From assembly GCA_016287065.1 (NCBI GenBank), contig JAEEVB010000068.1:1-10831 (forward strand): a stretch of DNA of 10,831 nucleotides, written 5' to 3'. The position numbers and the translations under genes were made by a program. This document shows positions 1-7,927 of this stretch, in pieces (the first letter of the stretch is position 1; each line of letters opens with the position of its first letter). The notes below the pieces were generated by a model that saw nothing but the letters and a program-made list of their open reading frames with translations, did not search any database and had not been told where the DNA came from. The stretch comes from Muribaculaceae bacterium (GTDB lineage Bacteria; Bacteroidota; Bacteroidia; Bacteroidales; Muribaculaceae).

Positions 1-716
1 TTGTGCACATTCTTATATAAGTTGTAGGCACCCATCACGCCCCATGCACCACCTTGCTGAACAGCCGCCTTGAAAGCAGGCAGATAGATCTCGTAGAGGG
101 CACGGTCGGACAATATGATATTGGTAGTGTGACGATTGGTTTCGTGATTGTTGAGTGCGAAGTGCTTCACGCAAGCTGCGACACCTGTTGATTGGAGGCC
201 TTGCACATAGGGGGCCACCATAATTGATGCGAGATAAGGATCTTCGCCCATATACTCAAAGTTGCGCCCGTTAAGGGGAGTGCGATAGATGTTAACACCA
301 GGGCCCAGAATCATGTCCTTGCCACGATAGCGTGCCTCCTCGCCGAGCGCACGTCCGTAGCTATATGCAAGACTAGGGTTCCATGTGGCAGCAAGGCAGG
401 TGAGAGCCGGGAAAGCCACGCACGAGTCGTTGGTTTGTCCGGCCTGTTCCCATTGGTCCCAGAGCACATCGGGCCGCACACCATGAGGTCCATCGTCGGT
501 CCAGAAATCGGGCAAACCGAGACGTTTGACACCGGGCGACGAGAACTTGCTCTGCGCATGAATGATGGCAATCTTGTCTTCGAGCGTGAGTCGCGACATG
601 AGATCGTCGATGCGCGTTTCGATGGGCTTGGTGTCATCGAGATAAACTGGCTTTTGAGCCGTGATACAGAAACACACAAGCGCTTGAAAGATGAACAGAG
701 TGAATAACTTTTTCAT
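1..716 (-). CDS. GH3 family beta-glucosidase, N-terminal part (cut by window edge)
   Basis: This is a secreted glycoside hydrolase family 3 enzyme, expected to release glucose from the non-reducing end of beta-gluco-oligosaccharides and so finish the breakdown begun by the GH16 and GH128 enzymes. The reading frame starts at the ATG at 714-716 and stays open to the left edge, giving 238 residues. Residues 1-20 form a signal peptide (MKKLFTLFIF..., cleavage before Gln21) with no convincing lipobox. The (beta/alpha)8 domain follows. It shows the GH3 substrate-pocket blocks WTDDGPHGVR (72-81), GRNFEYMGEDP (150-160), KHFALNNHETNRH (184-196) and VMGAYN (227-232). The catalytic aspartate of the SDW motif normally lies a few tens of residues further on, outside the window, as does the C-terminal domain. 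The family call is firm; the linkage preference (beta-1,3 rather than beta-1,4 or xyloside) is inferred from the neighbours. Confidence 0.94.
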   Translation of the reverse strand, partial: MKKLFTLFIFQALVCFCITAQKPVYLDDTKPIETRIDDLMSRLTLEDKIAIIHAQSKFSSPGVKRLGLPDFWTDDGPHGVRPDVLWDQWEQAGQTNDSCVAFPALTCLAATWNPSLAYSYGRALGEEARYRGKDMILGPGVNIYRTPLNGRNFEYMGEDPYLASIMVAPYVQGLQSTGVAACVKHFALNNHETNRHTTNIILSDRALYEIYLPAFKAAVQQGGAWGVMGAYNLYKNVH

Positions 717-765
717 ATCACTGGTATTAATGGGAAAAATGGAAATTATGCAACAAATTAGTTAT

Positions 766-816
766 AGAAAAAGAAAGAATGGTGCCTGCAACAACAGGCG
801 GTGCAAGCACCATTCT
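766..816 (-). terminator. Putative Rho-independent terminator after the 981-residue protein gene
   Basis: Read on the minus strand, a perfect 10-bp inverted repeat (AGAATGGTGC at 816-807, GCACCATTCT at 785-776) encloses 21 nt. It is followed directly by a T-rich run (TTCTTTTTCT, 775-766). The loop holds a competing smaller stem (784-788 with 795-799). It lies about 45 bp after the stop codon of the upstream gene, within the 143-bp gap before GH3. The long loop makes it less than textbook. It could terminate fully, attenuate, or stabilise the upstream mRNA end. Confidence 0.6.
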
Positions 817-860
817 GAAAGGGATATTAGCATTTCAGCAGAAAGCTGAATTGCAAAATC

Positions 861-3806
861 TTACTTGATAATCACCTTCTTGCCGTTGACAATGTAGATG
901 CCACTGTTAAGGCCTTCGGCCGACTTCACACCCTGACGGACGAGTTTGCCGTCGATAGTGTAAATGTTGAAGAAGACATCCTTATTGGCATTAACATCGT
1001 TGATGCCAACAGAAGTGCCATTGACATGGACGTAAGCACGGAATGCGGGTACCTCGGTTACCTCGGTGAAGTTAACCTCAGTGCCGACGGCATTCATGCC
1101 ATAGTTCTTGCCAGTACCTTCTTCACGCAGCTTAGCTCCAACCGTAACATTTTCAGTTGTTGCAGTTGCAGTTTGGAAAGTGGGGATAAAGAAAGCATCC
1201 TTACCAATAGCAACGGGAGCAGCACTCCAATCGATAGTTGTCTCGCCACCACCAGCAAGTGTGATGTCGGCACCATCGAGATGAGCCACGTAGGGAACAC
1301 CAGCTTGAACCTCGGTCACCTGATTGAGTTCAACCTCAACGGTTTCGCCGCTGTTGTCGACGCTAGTAATCTCATAGAACTGAACATTACTAGGAAGGGT
1401 CTTATTGAATGGAAGAACAACAGTAGTGTAGACATTGCCCATGTTGGCAACCATCTGGAAGAACGGACTTACCACCGAGATAGGAGCAATTGAAGTGTTC
1501 ACGCTGTGGTCAGCACCATTAGCAAAGTGGTCAATAATCTGGATGTTGTAACCCTGATAACCTGAGCCATCGGCTTTGGCAACGATCTCGTTGAAGAGGA
1601 ATGTGCCAGGAGTCTTGGTGATGAAGAGGGCGTTGGGGTTGGTTGCCATGTTTTGGTTGTTGTATGTTTGTGGCATACCATCTACATCAGTAAAGTCATA
1701 AGCGTTAGCCTTAGCTTCAGCATCGATAGCTGCAAAGCTTTCAGGACTCCAAGTACCAGTAAGCACATGCACACCATTTTCGTCGGCACCCTCATCGGTC
1801 ATTTCAGTAGGTTGGGGAGGATTCACATCACCATCGGTCCAGAAGTAAATGTTGTCAACCAAGATGCTGTTGCCATTACCATTGTCAAGCTTAATCTGAT
1901 GAACGAGGTTCACACCATTACGACCGGGATCGTCGAATGTGCTCAAAGGAATGTCAATGCTAGCCCACTCACCCTTAGTGAGAGTAGCTGTATAGCGGAT
2001 TTCGCCAAAGTTTTGATTGGCTGCAGGATTCCACCAGATGGGAACGATGCCCAGAGTGCCTTCACCATCACCAAAGAGGTCGATATGCATGTATTTCATA
2101 TCGGTTACATCAAGTTGTGTGTTGAGCACAATGCCGTAGTAATCCATGTCAACAAACTGGAGAGTGGGATTGCCTTCGATTTCAATGCCCGTGAATTGTG
2201 TTCTCGATTCCCAATTGTCAAAGCCAATGTTAGGAACAGAAGAAGTATAGGCTTCGCTGTAAACCGACATCACATCCTCTGCGGGAGTTGTGGGTGCGGG
2301 AGCAGCAACATAGGCATTAGTCGTAGCCTGCACAGTAATTGGTTCAGAGAAGTTGCCATTCTCATCTTCGGCCTTAACGGTGAAGGTGTAAGCAGTGTTG
2401 GCAGCGAGTCCCATAATGGTGTGGTTGATTTCAGCGCCATTGGCACCAGTAGCAGTGTACTGCTTGTTGTTCTGGTCGGTAATCACATAGATGATATTAG
2501 TGGCCAAGTCATCGCTACCCTTCAGTGCCAATTCCACGCTCAGCGTATTGGCCTGAACCAACTCGGCCTTGTCGATTGTGGGAGCTACAGCGTCTTCAAC
2601 AGCAGGTTTTGCAAAATAGAAATGATCGAGATAGAACTCATACTCACCTACTAGCTCAATGCAGATGTAGTTTTTCGAGAAGTTCACATTGTCAATTACC
2701 ACATAGTTCCATTGTCCAGGAACGAGACCGTCATAAACGAGTGCATTGCCATAAGCATTGTCTTCGAAAATCTTGCACTGAGTTGCGCTGTAAGGATATA
2801 CAGCAACATGCACTGTGTTGTAATCAGCTGTGAGCTGCGTGCCGTTCTTAGTACGGCTGTTCATACCAGCACCTTTCACATGAACCGACTTGTGACCATC
2901 GGCAATTACAGCCTCTTCTATTGATGTGTAAAGAGGATTGGGAGCACCACCACCGACACCCCAACCAGGATTGCTTTCGTTCAGAGCCTTGTCATAAGTG
3001 GCACTATAGACTGGAATTACATTAATTGCCAGATCGGTAGGCTCGGTAGGATTGGTGGTGGGAGGAGTCATAGCCTCGGCAGCAACATTCATCACCAAGC
3101 TATTAGAGGTAACCTCACCCACTGAAGCAGTAATAGTAGTGCTACCAGCAGCCAAAGCAGTGAATACGCCATCGGTCACGGTACCTACAGAAGGATCGCT
3201 ACTGCTCCATGTGATGGTTCCAGGCTCAATGTCGCCGCCCATTTGGTCTTTAGCGACCACAGTGATGGGCATGTTGTCACCCACTACATGGTTGGTTTTT
3301 TCAGCACTGATGGTGAGAGTGGTGACAACCATCTCTTCTTCAACATTCATGATTTCGAATTCCCAGAAGCTGTGTCCATAGCCAGTGCCGCGTGCAGTTC
3401 CGTTGAACATGACATAGCGAGCAGTCACAGGTGCATCAAGATGAATGATCTGTGTGTAAGGGAATGGAGCTGAAAGGGTCTGGCCTTCGATTGAGTAAAT
3501 GGTGGTACCATTCACAACATAGCCATCATCGCCTACTTCGTCGCCAGCAATAATCTGGAATGTAGAGGAGTAAGCACCCTCCCAAATAATGCGGATGGTG
3601 TTGAACGTCTGAGCTTCTTCCAGGTCAACTTGCCATGTCTGGGGATCGCTGTGAGCTGATTCCCAACGTGTTCCGGTGTTACCATCATTGCCCTCACCAG
3701 CATTGCCCGAAGAGGCAATCGAAGGATGGCCAACAGCCAGATTGGTCTGTGCGAAGCCAGTCAAAGCGGCTGTGATGGCAAACAGAGTTAAAAATAATTT
3801 TTTCAT
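861..3806 (-). CDS. Large secreted multi-module glycan-binding-type protein (F5/8-Big2-Fn3-beta-sandwich modules) with T9SS-like tail
   Basis: This 981-residue secreted protein has no catalytic domain that I can recognise. Its role is probably glycan binding or surface scaffolding. The signal peptide is about residues 1-19 (cleavage before Gln20). Residues ~22-155 look like an F5/8 type C/CBM32-like domain (the TRWES and WQVDLEEAQTFNTIRIIWEG region, then ARYVMFNGTARG). Residues ~160-243 are a bacterial Ig-like Big_2 domain (ITWSSSDPSVGTV, AGSTTITA). Residues ~262-400 and ~510-656 are two related beta-sandwich modules. Each opens with VYS-x-x-Y and closes with a [VL]D[NH]-x-YF strand (YLDHFYF, LVDNIYF). 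An Fn3-like domain lies between them (~405-497). Residues ~660-930 are of unknown function and include a VVLPFNKTLP...AGVPYVAH stretch. Residues ~935-981 resemble a T9SS type A sorting tail (IYTIDGKLVRQG...GIYIVNGKKVIIK). The gene sits 52 bp after the second GH128 gene and is probably in the same operon. The module borders are estimates by eye. Confidence 0.75.
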   Translation of the reverse strand: MKKLFLTLFAITAALTGFAQTNLAVGHPSIASSGNAGEGNDGNTGTRWESAHSDPQTWQVDLEEAQTFNTIRIIWEGAYSSTFQIIAGDEVGDDGYVVNGTTIYSIEGQTLSAPFPYTQIIHLDAPVTARYVMFNGTARGTGYGHSFWEFEIMNVEEEMVVTTLTISAEKTNHVVGDNMPITVVAKDQMGGDIEPGTITWSSSDPSVGTVTDGVFTALAAGSTTITASVGEVTSNSLVMNVAAEAMTPPTTNPTEPTDLAINVIPVYSATYDKALNESNPGWGVGGGAPNPLYTSIEEAVIADGHKSVHVKGAGMNSRTKNGTQLTADYNTVHVAVYPYSATQCKIFEDNAYGNALVYDGLVPGQWNYVVIDNVNFSKNYICIELVGEYEFYLDHFYFAKPAVEDAVAPTIDKAELVQANTLSVELALKGSDDLATNIIYVITDQNNKQYTATGANGAEINHTIMGLAANTAYTFTVKAEDENGNFSEPITVQATTNAYVAAPAPTTPAEDVMSVYSEAYTSSVPNIGFDNWESRTQFTGIEIEGNPTLQFVDMDYYGIVLNTQLDVTDMKYMHIDLFGDGEGTLGIVPIWWNPAANQNFGEIRYTATLTKGEWASIDIPLSTFDDPGRNGVNLVHQIKLDNGNGNSILVDNIYFWTDGDVNPPQPTEMTDEGADENGVHVLTGTWSPESFAAIDAEAKANAYDFTDVDGMPQTYNNQNMATNPNALFITKTPGTFLFNEIVAKADGSGYQGYNIQIIDHFANGADHSVNTSIAPISVVSPFFQMVANMGNVYTTVVLPFNKTLPSNVQFYEITSVDNSGETVEVELNQVTEVQAGVPYVAHLDGADITLAGGGETTIDWSAAPVAIGKDAFFIPTFQTATATTENVTVGAKLREEGTGKNYGMNAVGTEVNFTEVTEVPAFRAYVHVNGTSVGINDVNANKDVFFNIYTIDGKLVRQGVKSAEGLNSGIYIVNGKKVIIK

Positions 3807-3858
3807 AAAGATAAAAATTAAAAGATTAATAAAAAAGGAATATAATTGGATATAGAAG

Positions 3859-5355
3859 TTAGTAAATCAATTTTTTGGTTACTTCAGTGCCATCGTCATA
3901 GAGAATGGACTGAATTAATGGTCGACCAGGGGTTGGATTGACCAAAGCGCCGTTCAGGTCAAAATAACGCACCGCACGAATAGAGCGGAAATCGTTAGGC
4001 ACCACATCGACAGCCGAAGTCTTGGGCTGCAACTGAAGCCAGTTGAACTTGCAAGAAGCCTGGTCGACATTAAGAATCTTCACGAGATGGTTGCCCTCGG
4101 CAAGATGCAACGAGGCTTTTACCGTGCGCCAACCGTCGGCAGCATTGATGTCGTGCTGAGCAATAATCTGATCGTCGACCATTACATGAAACACTGCGCC
4201 CAGGGGTGCATTAATGCGGTAATGAATCAAGTAGTCGGCAGTGTTATCGATTGAAACCTGATAGGTCACATAGGGAGTAATGATACTGCCCTGCCAATCG
4301 ACATACTGCTCAAACTTGCTTAATTCTATCATTTGAGTGCTTTCGGCATCGGTGTTATGGCGCAGTTGGCACTCGTGCATGTCGATGTAGTCTTTTGCCG
4401 GAATCACATCGTTGACACCGAACCAGCAGGTTGTGTCGAACGCTGACATATAGGTATATACTAACCCAAGTTCGGTAAGTTCTATGCCATTTTCGCCGTT
4501 TTGGAAAACATGGTAGTAAGGATAGTTATTGTTCATGTTGCCACCAATACCCATAAACCAGGCATATCCTGCCACATTCTCGCTTTGTTCCATGATTTGC
4601 ACCTTTTGCACCATCTGGTCAATCTGATTATCGACATTGGTGACGAAACCGTCTTTATCGCCTTCCCAAGCACACCATTCAGTGAGCATGATCTGTTTCT
4701 TGCCGTTGCGCTGGAAATAGGCCCTGAGTGAACTGTCTTTGTCATTGGCAAAAAGATAGGTGTTGACATACCAGTCAAGGGCTCCTGCCCAGTTCATGTA
4801 GCAGTGCAGGGCAATATAATCCATTTGTGGATCTTTGCCGTCGTGAAGATTGCGATACTCCTCGATGAAAGCTCCTAACCATTCATCGATGCCCCACACG
4901 CGGCCCCCTACTCTCTCGCCTGTGAAATTGAGTGCCGGTGAAATGAGCTTGAGGTTGAACTCTTGCGCCAAAGCCTCTAACTGGTCCCAAACGGCAGCCG
5001 CTTGGGCAGGAGTCATGTTGGCCTGCGAGGAGAAATTAGGTTCGTTGAATCCCATGAGGTATTGCGCCTCAGGGTGATTTTCTAAGTAGTTGCGAAGTTT
5101 GGAGGCATCATAATCATGATTCCAGCACATGGGCACAAACATGATATCTTGCGTGCCATCTTGCAGGAAATCGGGCTCGGGAGCCACATACCAGTTATAG
5201 GTCCACGAGATACCGGGCCTGATGGCATCGGCATATTGCTGTGTGTAGTTGGGATTGTTTTCACAAATGCCTCGCTTAGCGCTTCGTTTCATTTGCGAAT
5301 GTCCAGCAACAGACACAAAAAGCAGAATTAATATGAAAAGAATGAATCGTTTCAT
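3859..5355 (-). CDS. GH128 endo-beta-1,3-glucanase with CBM6-like module and T9SS-like tail
   Basis: This is a secreted enzyme of the glycosyl hydrolase catalytic-core type (Glyco_hydro_cc, GH128), a family known to cut beta-1,3-glucans with retention of configuration. The signal peptide is residues 1-20 (cleavage before Gln21). The catalytic domain covers about 25-310. The acid/base is predicted as Glu105 in MGFNEPN and the nucleophile as Glu226 in LTEWCAWEG. LHCYMNW (183-189) is another conserved barrel strand. Residues ~315-443 form a CBM6-like beta-sandwich, starting at VIPAKDYIDM and ending at CKFNWLQLQ. Residues ~455-498 resemble a T9SS sorting-tail variant (VRYFDLNGALVNP... then LYDDGTEVTKKLIY). 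The start codon overlaps the stop of the preceding GH128 gene by one base. The two enzymes are clear paralogues with the same core layout but different C-terminal tails. The family call is strong; the exact glucan is inferred. Confidence 0.9.
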   Translation of the reverse strand: MKRFILFILILLFVSVAGHSQMKRSAKRGICENNPNYTQQYADAIRPGISWTYNWYVAPEPDFLQDGTQDIMFVPMCWNHDYDASKLRNYLENHPEAQYLMGFNEPNFSSQANMTPAQAAAVWDQLEALAQEFNLKLISPALNFTGERVGGRVWGIDEWLGAFIEEYRNLHDGKDPQMDYIALHCYMNWAGALDWYVNTYLFANDKDSSLRAYFQRNGKKQIMLTEWCAWEGDKDGFVTNVDNQIDQMVQKVQIMEQSENVAGYAWFMGIGGNMNNNYPYYHVFQNGENGIELTELGLVYTYMSAFDTTCWFGVNDVIPAKDYIDMHECQLRHNTDAESTQMIELSKFEQYVDWQGSIITPYVTYQVSIDNTADYLIHYRINAPLGAVFHVMVDDQIIAQHDINAADGWRTVKASLHLAEGNHLVKILNVDQASCKFNWLQLQPKTSAVDVVPNDFRSIRAVRYFDLNGALVNPTPGRPLIQSILYDDGTEVTKKLIY

Positions 5356-5357
5356 TA
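5353..5357 (-). promoter_or_regulatory. TAATG stop-start overlap between the two GH128 genes
   Basis: On the minus strand the stop codon TAA of the first GH128 gene and the ATG of the second share one A (TAATG, 5357 to 5353). This arrangement is typical of translational coupling, in which the ribosome ending one cistron restarts on the next. It supports the 5355 start and fixes the two paralogues on one transcript. It would also tend to keep their levels similar. Confidence 0.75.
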
Positions 5358-6812
5358 TGCGTTAACTCCTAATATGATATTAATAAGTGCTGTAACGTCG
5401 CTCACGTTCACCTTGTTGTCGTTGTTGATATCAGCTACGTCTTTATTGACAGGCACAATGCCAAGAATCATGTTGATGAGTTCAGTCACATCGCTCACAT
5501 TGACACGACCATCGCCGTTCACATCACCACGAGCCATGGTGAAGGAGAACCAGTTGAACTTGCACTCGGTGCTTCGTGCACTCAGAATGCGAATGCGCTG
5601 TTTGCCGGCTGTGAGAGGTACCGTCATGGTGAAGTTTGCCCAATTGTTGGTGTCGCCTGTAGCATTAAACTCCTGTTCAGCCAGTATTGTTCCGTCAAGA
5701 AGCACTCTGATCTTGGGTGAATATAGAAATTCCTTGCTTGCCAAACGGAATGTGAATAAGTAATTGCCAGATTTAGGAACATCGATGAGGTACTCGGCCC
5801 AGCAATAACCGTCGAACGATGAGATTTGTATGGGCTGCTGACTGGCTGCATCGGTATTGACTTCAAGCATCATACCATTGGCGTTGACATAGTCTTTAGC
5901 GGGAATCACGGTGCTTGGCTGGTAATAATAGGTGGTGTCGAACGATGACATGTTGACATATATTTTTCCTAAAGCCGAAAGTGTGCCCCATGCAGGCTGA
6001 TGAGTAATCACATTTTGGTTGATGAGGAGCCTGTAGAAAGGATTAGATGCAGTTCCCTTGGCTTTAAACCATGCATAGCGGTAGACCATTGAATCCAGTT
6101 CGAGATTCTGCACCTTCTGCACCATAGCATTCATTTGACTGATAGAATCGACTTGACCTTCCCAAGAGCAGAACTCGGTTAGCCAGATTTTTTTATGATA
6201 AGTGTCAGCAAAATCACTAATATAACCCTTGAGAGCAATAGGACTGTTCATATAACTGTGCAGAGCTATAAAGTCGATTTGCGGTTCTTTCCCGCCGTTT
6301 TGCTGTTTATAAGCATTGATGAAGCCATCGAGCCATTCCTTGGGCTGATACCTGTGGCCATCGTTAATGGTATCGTCGGGGAAATTGAGCGCAGGCGATA
6401 CCAGTTTCAGATTGTAGTCGGCAGCAATGCCCTCAAGCACGGGCCACAGTTCGGCTGCCTGTGTGGGTGTCATGTTGGCCTGACTCTTGAAGTTGGGCTC
6501 ATTGAAACCGAGAAGGTATTTTGTGCCAGGATACTTGTCTAACGAATCACGAATTGCCGCCTCTGAAAAGTTCCCATTCCAAACCATGGGGATGAACTCC
6601 ATTTCACCACCAGGGCGCAGCATGTGTGCCACATACTTTGAAGGATTGGTCCCCCAATTGTAGGTCCATGTGATACCAGGAGCAAGGGCCGTGATTTCCT
6701 CTACATGATTAAAATTATTCTCTCCCACTCCCCTTTTATAACTCTTTTGTGGTTGTGCTAAAACGGTTGATAGTGTGAGTATTGAAATGAAGCACAAAAA
6801 TAGTCTTCTCAT
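5355..6812 (-). CDS. GH128 endo-beta-1,3-glucanase with CBM6-like module and C-terminal dockerin-like domain
   Basis: This 485-residue secreted GH128 enzyme should cleave internal beta-1,3-glucan bonds. The signal peptide is residues 1-19 (cleavage before Gln20). The catalytic domain (~24-300) has the acid/base motif LLGFNEPN (Glu105), the strand LHSYMNS (184-190) and the nucleophile motif WLTEFCSWEG (Glu213). A CBM6-like module covers ~302-425, from VIPAKDYVNANG to CKFNWFSF. CBM6 modules are known to bind beta-glucans among other chains. Residues 429-485 are a two-repeat dockerin-like domain ending the protein. The gene starts 12 bp after the GH16 stop and its own stop overlaps the start of the next GH128 gene. 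The block around GFNEPNF-x-SQANMTP-x-QAA is almost the same in both paralogues, which suggests a tandem duplication. The second paralogue has about 13 extra residues before the nucleophile and a different tail. Confidence 0.91.
   Translation of the reverse strand: MRRLFLCFISILTLSTVLAQPQKSYKRGVGENNFNHVEEITALAPGITWTYNWGTNPSKYVAHMLRPGGEMEFIPMVWNGNFSEAAIRDSLDKYPGTKYLLGFNEPNFKSQANMTPTQAAELWPVLEGIAADYNLKLVSPALNFPDDTINDGHRYQPKEWLDGFINAYKQQNGGKEPQIDFIALHSYMNSPIALKGYISDFADTYHKKIWLTEFCSWEGQVDSISQMNAMVQKVQNLELDSMVYRYAWFKAKGTASNPFYRLLINQNVITHQPAWGTLSALGKIYVNMSSFDTTYYYQPSTVIPAKDYVNANGMMLEVNTDAASQQPIQISSFDGYCWAEYLIDVPKSGNYLFTFRLASKEFLYSPKIRVLLDGTILAEQEFNATGDTNNWANFTMTVPLTAGKQRIRILSARSTECKFNWFSFTMARGDVNGDGRVNVSDVTELINMILGIVPVNKDVADINNDNKVNVSDVTALINIILGVNA
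5358..5528 (-). repeat. Dockerin-like domain coding segment, copy 1 (first GH128)
   Basis: Residues 429-485 form two calcium-loop repeats: DVNGDGRVNVSD followed by helix VTELINMILG, and DINNDNKVNVSD followed by VTALINIILG. Each loop keeps the dockerin type I ligands at positions 1, 3, 5, 9 and 12 (D, N, D, N, D). The second loop has Asn in place of Gly at position 6. The protein ends two residues after the second helix and its Gly-Val. Confidence 0.87.
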
Positions 6813-6824
6813 AATAGTTGTTGT

Positions 6825-7904
6825 TTAAATACCTAAAATTTTATTAATCAGCGATGTGACGTCGCTCACGTTGATTCGGCTGTCTTCATTCAAGTCGGCA
6901 TAAAGCTGGTCTTTGTGCACAACACCCAGAATCATATTGACAAGCGCAGTCACATCGCTTACGTTGACTTTGCCGTCTTTGTTCACATCTCCCTCAAGGA
7001 ATTCCCAATCGTCGGGTACAATGGCATTGATGTCGTCATCCATCTGATAGACTCGCACCCAGTCGATGTACATCTTGGCATCACCATCATTGAGAGCAGT
7101 GATTCCGTTTGGGGTGAGAATGCCGGTGAAATATCCTCCAATAGCCAGGTCATAGACAATGAAGAAATCGTGCTGGAAATAGAACCCAGTGCCCCAATCA
7201 CCGCTCATGTCGCTCACACCCATCTTATAATAGGGTTCGGCGTTGGGATATTTATCATGGTCGAGATACATGGTAACATACTCCTCGTCCCACTCAAGAG
7301 TGAAAATATGGAATTCACCATCTTGCAGACTATAGGAATTGGTGGTACTGCGGGCATAGTTGGGATAAGCGCCATCTTTGTAGAAGCCCCAGTGGCATGC
7401 GCCATTGAAGAAACGGTCTTGTGTTCCGCGACTGATTCCCTGTGCATTTCCCATTTCCACAATGTCGATTTCACCACATCTTGGCCAGCCCACATCCTTA
7501 AAGTCATTGCCAAGCATCCAGAATGCAGGCCAAAGTCCATTAGCGGTGCTGGGAAACTTGATGCGGCTTTCGATTTTGCCACGCGTGAAATAGACCTTGT
7601 CGGCCGAGTTCAGTCGTCCCGATGTGAAACTCTTGCCATTGTAGTTCTGTTTCTTTGCAGTAAGCACAAGGCAACTCTCGCCTGAAGCAGGATCAATCTC
7701 GATAGTGACGTTTTCACGAGCATAATACTGCAACTCGGCATTGCCACCACCATCTCCATTGACCTCGATGTTCCACGCGTCTTCGTTGAGTGCAGTTCCG
7801 CTGAATTCATCGTTCCATACAAGCCTATAATTTGCTTGTGCTGAAGCGATGTGCAGCAATGAACCAAGTACTATTGTGGCAATATAAGATAAAAATCTAA
7901 TCAT
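6825..7904 (-). CDS. GH16 beta-glucanase (laminarinase/lichenase type) with C-terminal dockerin-like domain
   Basis: This is a secreted endo-beta-1,3(4)-glucanase of glycoside hydrolase family 16. The signal peptide is residues 1-22 (IASA, cleavage before Gln23). The jelly-roll catalytic domain covers ~26-288. It begins YRLVWNDEFSG, contains TSGRLNS and GLWPAFWMLG, and carries the active-site motif GEIDIVE at 144-150. This is the beta-bulge EXDXXE form found in laminarinases and related enzymes. Glu145 is the predicted nucleophile and Glu150 the acid/base, with Asp147 between them. The domain closes with FHIFTLEWDEEYVTMYLD and MYIDWVRVYQ. After a short linker, residues 305-359 are a two-repeat dockerin-like domain. 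There is no lipobox. The gene lies 70 bp after the 299-residue protein gene, a spacer that holds a strong hairpin, and 12 bp before the first GH128 gene. The family call is very secure; beta-1,3 preference fits the GH128 neighbours but lichenase activity is possible. Confidence 0.95.
   Translation of the reverse strand: MIRFLSYIATIVLGSLLHIASAQANYRLVWNDEFSGTALNEDAWNIEVNGDGGGNAELQYYARENVTIEIDPASGESCLVLTAKKQNYNGKSFTSGRLNSADKVYFTRGKIESRIKFPSTANGLWPAFWMLGNDFKDVGWPRCGEIDIVEMGNAQGISRGTQDRFFNGACHWGFYKDGAYPNYARSTTNSYSLQDGEFHIFTLEWDEEYVTMYLDHDKYPNAEPYYKMGVSDMSGDWGTGFYFQHDFFIVYDLAIGGYFTGILTPNGITALNDGDAKMYIDWVRVYQMDDDINAIVPDDWEFLEGDVNKDGKVNVSDVTALVNMILGVVHKDQLYADLNEDSRINVSDVTSLINKILGI
6828..6992 (-). repeat. 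Dockerin-like domain coding segment, copy 2 (GH16)
   Basis: Residues 305-359 hold the loops DVNKDGKVNVSD and DLNEDSRINVSD, each followed by a helix (VTALVNMILG and VTSLINKILG). The calcium ligands at positions 1, 3, 5, 9 and 12 are all present. Position 6 of the second loop is Ser instead of Gly. The protein ends one residue after ILG. Confidence 0.87.
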
Positions 7905-7927
7905 CAGACAAAGTATGGGTTATTAAT

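Noticed and set aside
1653..2654. Long open frame on the plus strand (333 codons) opposite the 981-residue protein gene.
   Set aside because: It lies fully antisense to a gene with clear domains and signal peptide, and its translation shows no family motif. It is a codon-bias shadow.
861..3806. The 981-residue protein as a cohesin-bearing scaffoldin for the dockerins.
   Set aside because: Its modules read as F5/8-like, Big_2, Fn3 and jelly-roll types. I see no repeated cohesin-like pattern, although residues 660-930 remain unassigned.
6915..7685. 256-codon open frame on the plus strand opposite the GH16 gene.
   Set aside because: The minus-strand frame carries the GH16 active-site motif and complete architecture. 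The plus-strand product has no recognisable domain or start context.
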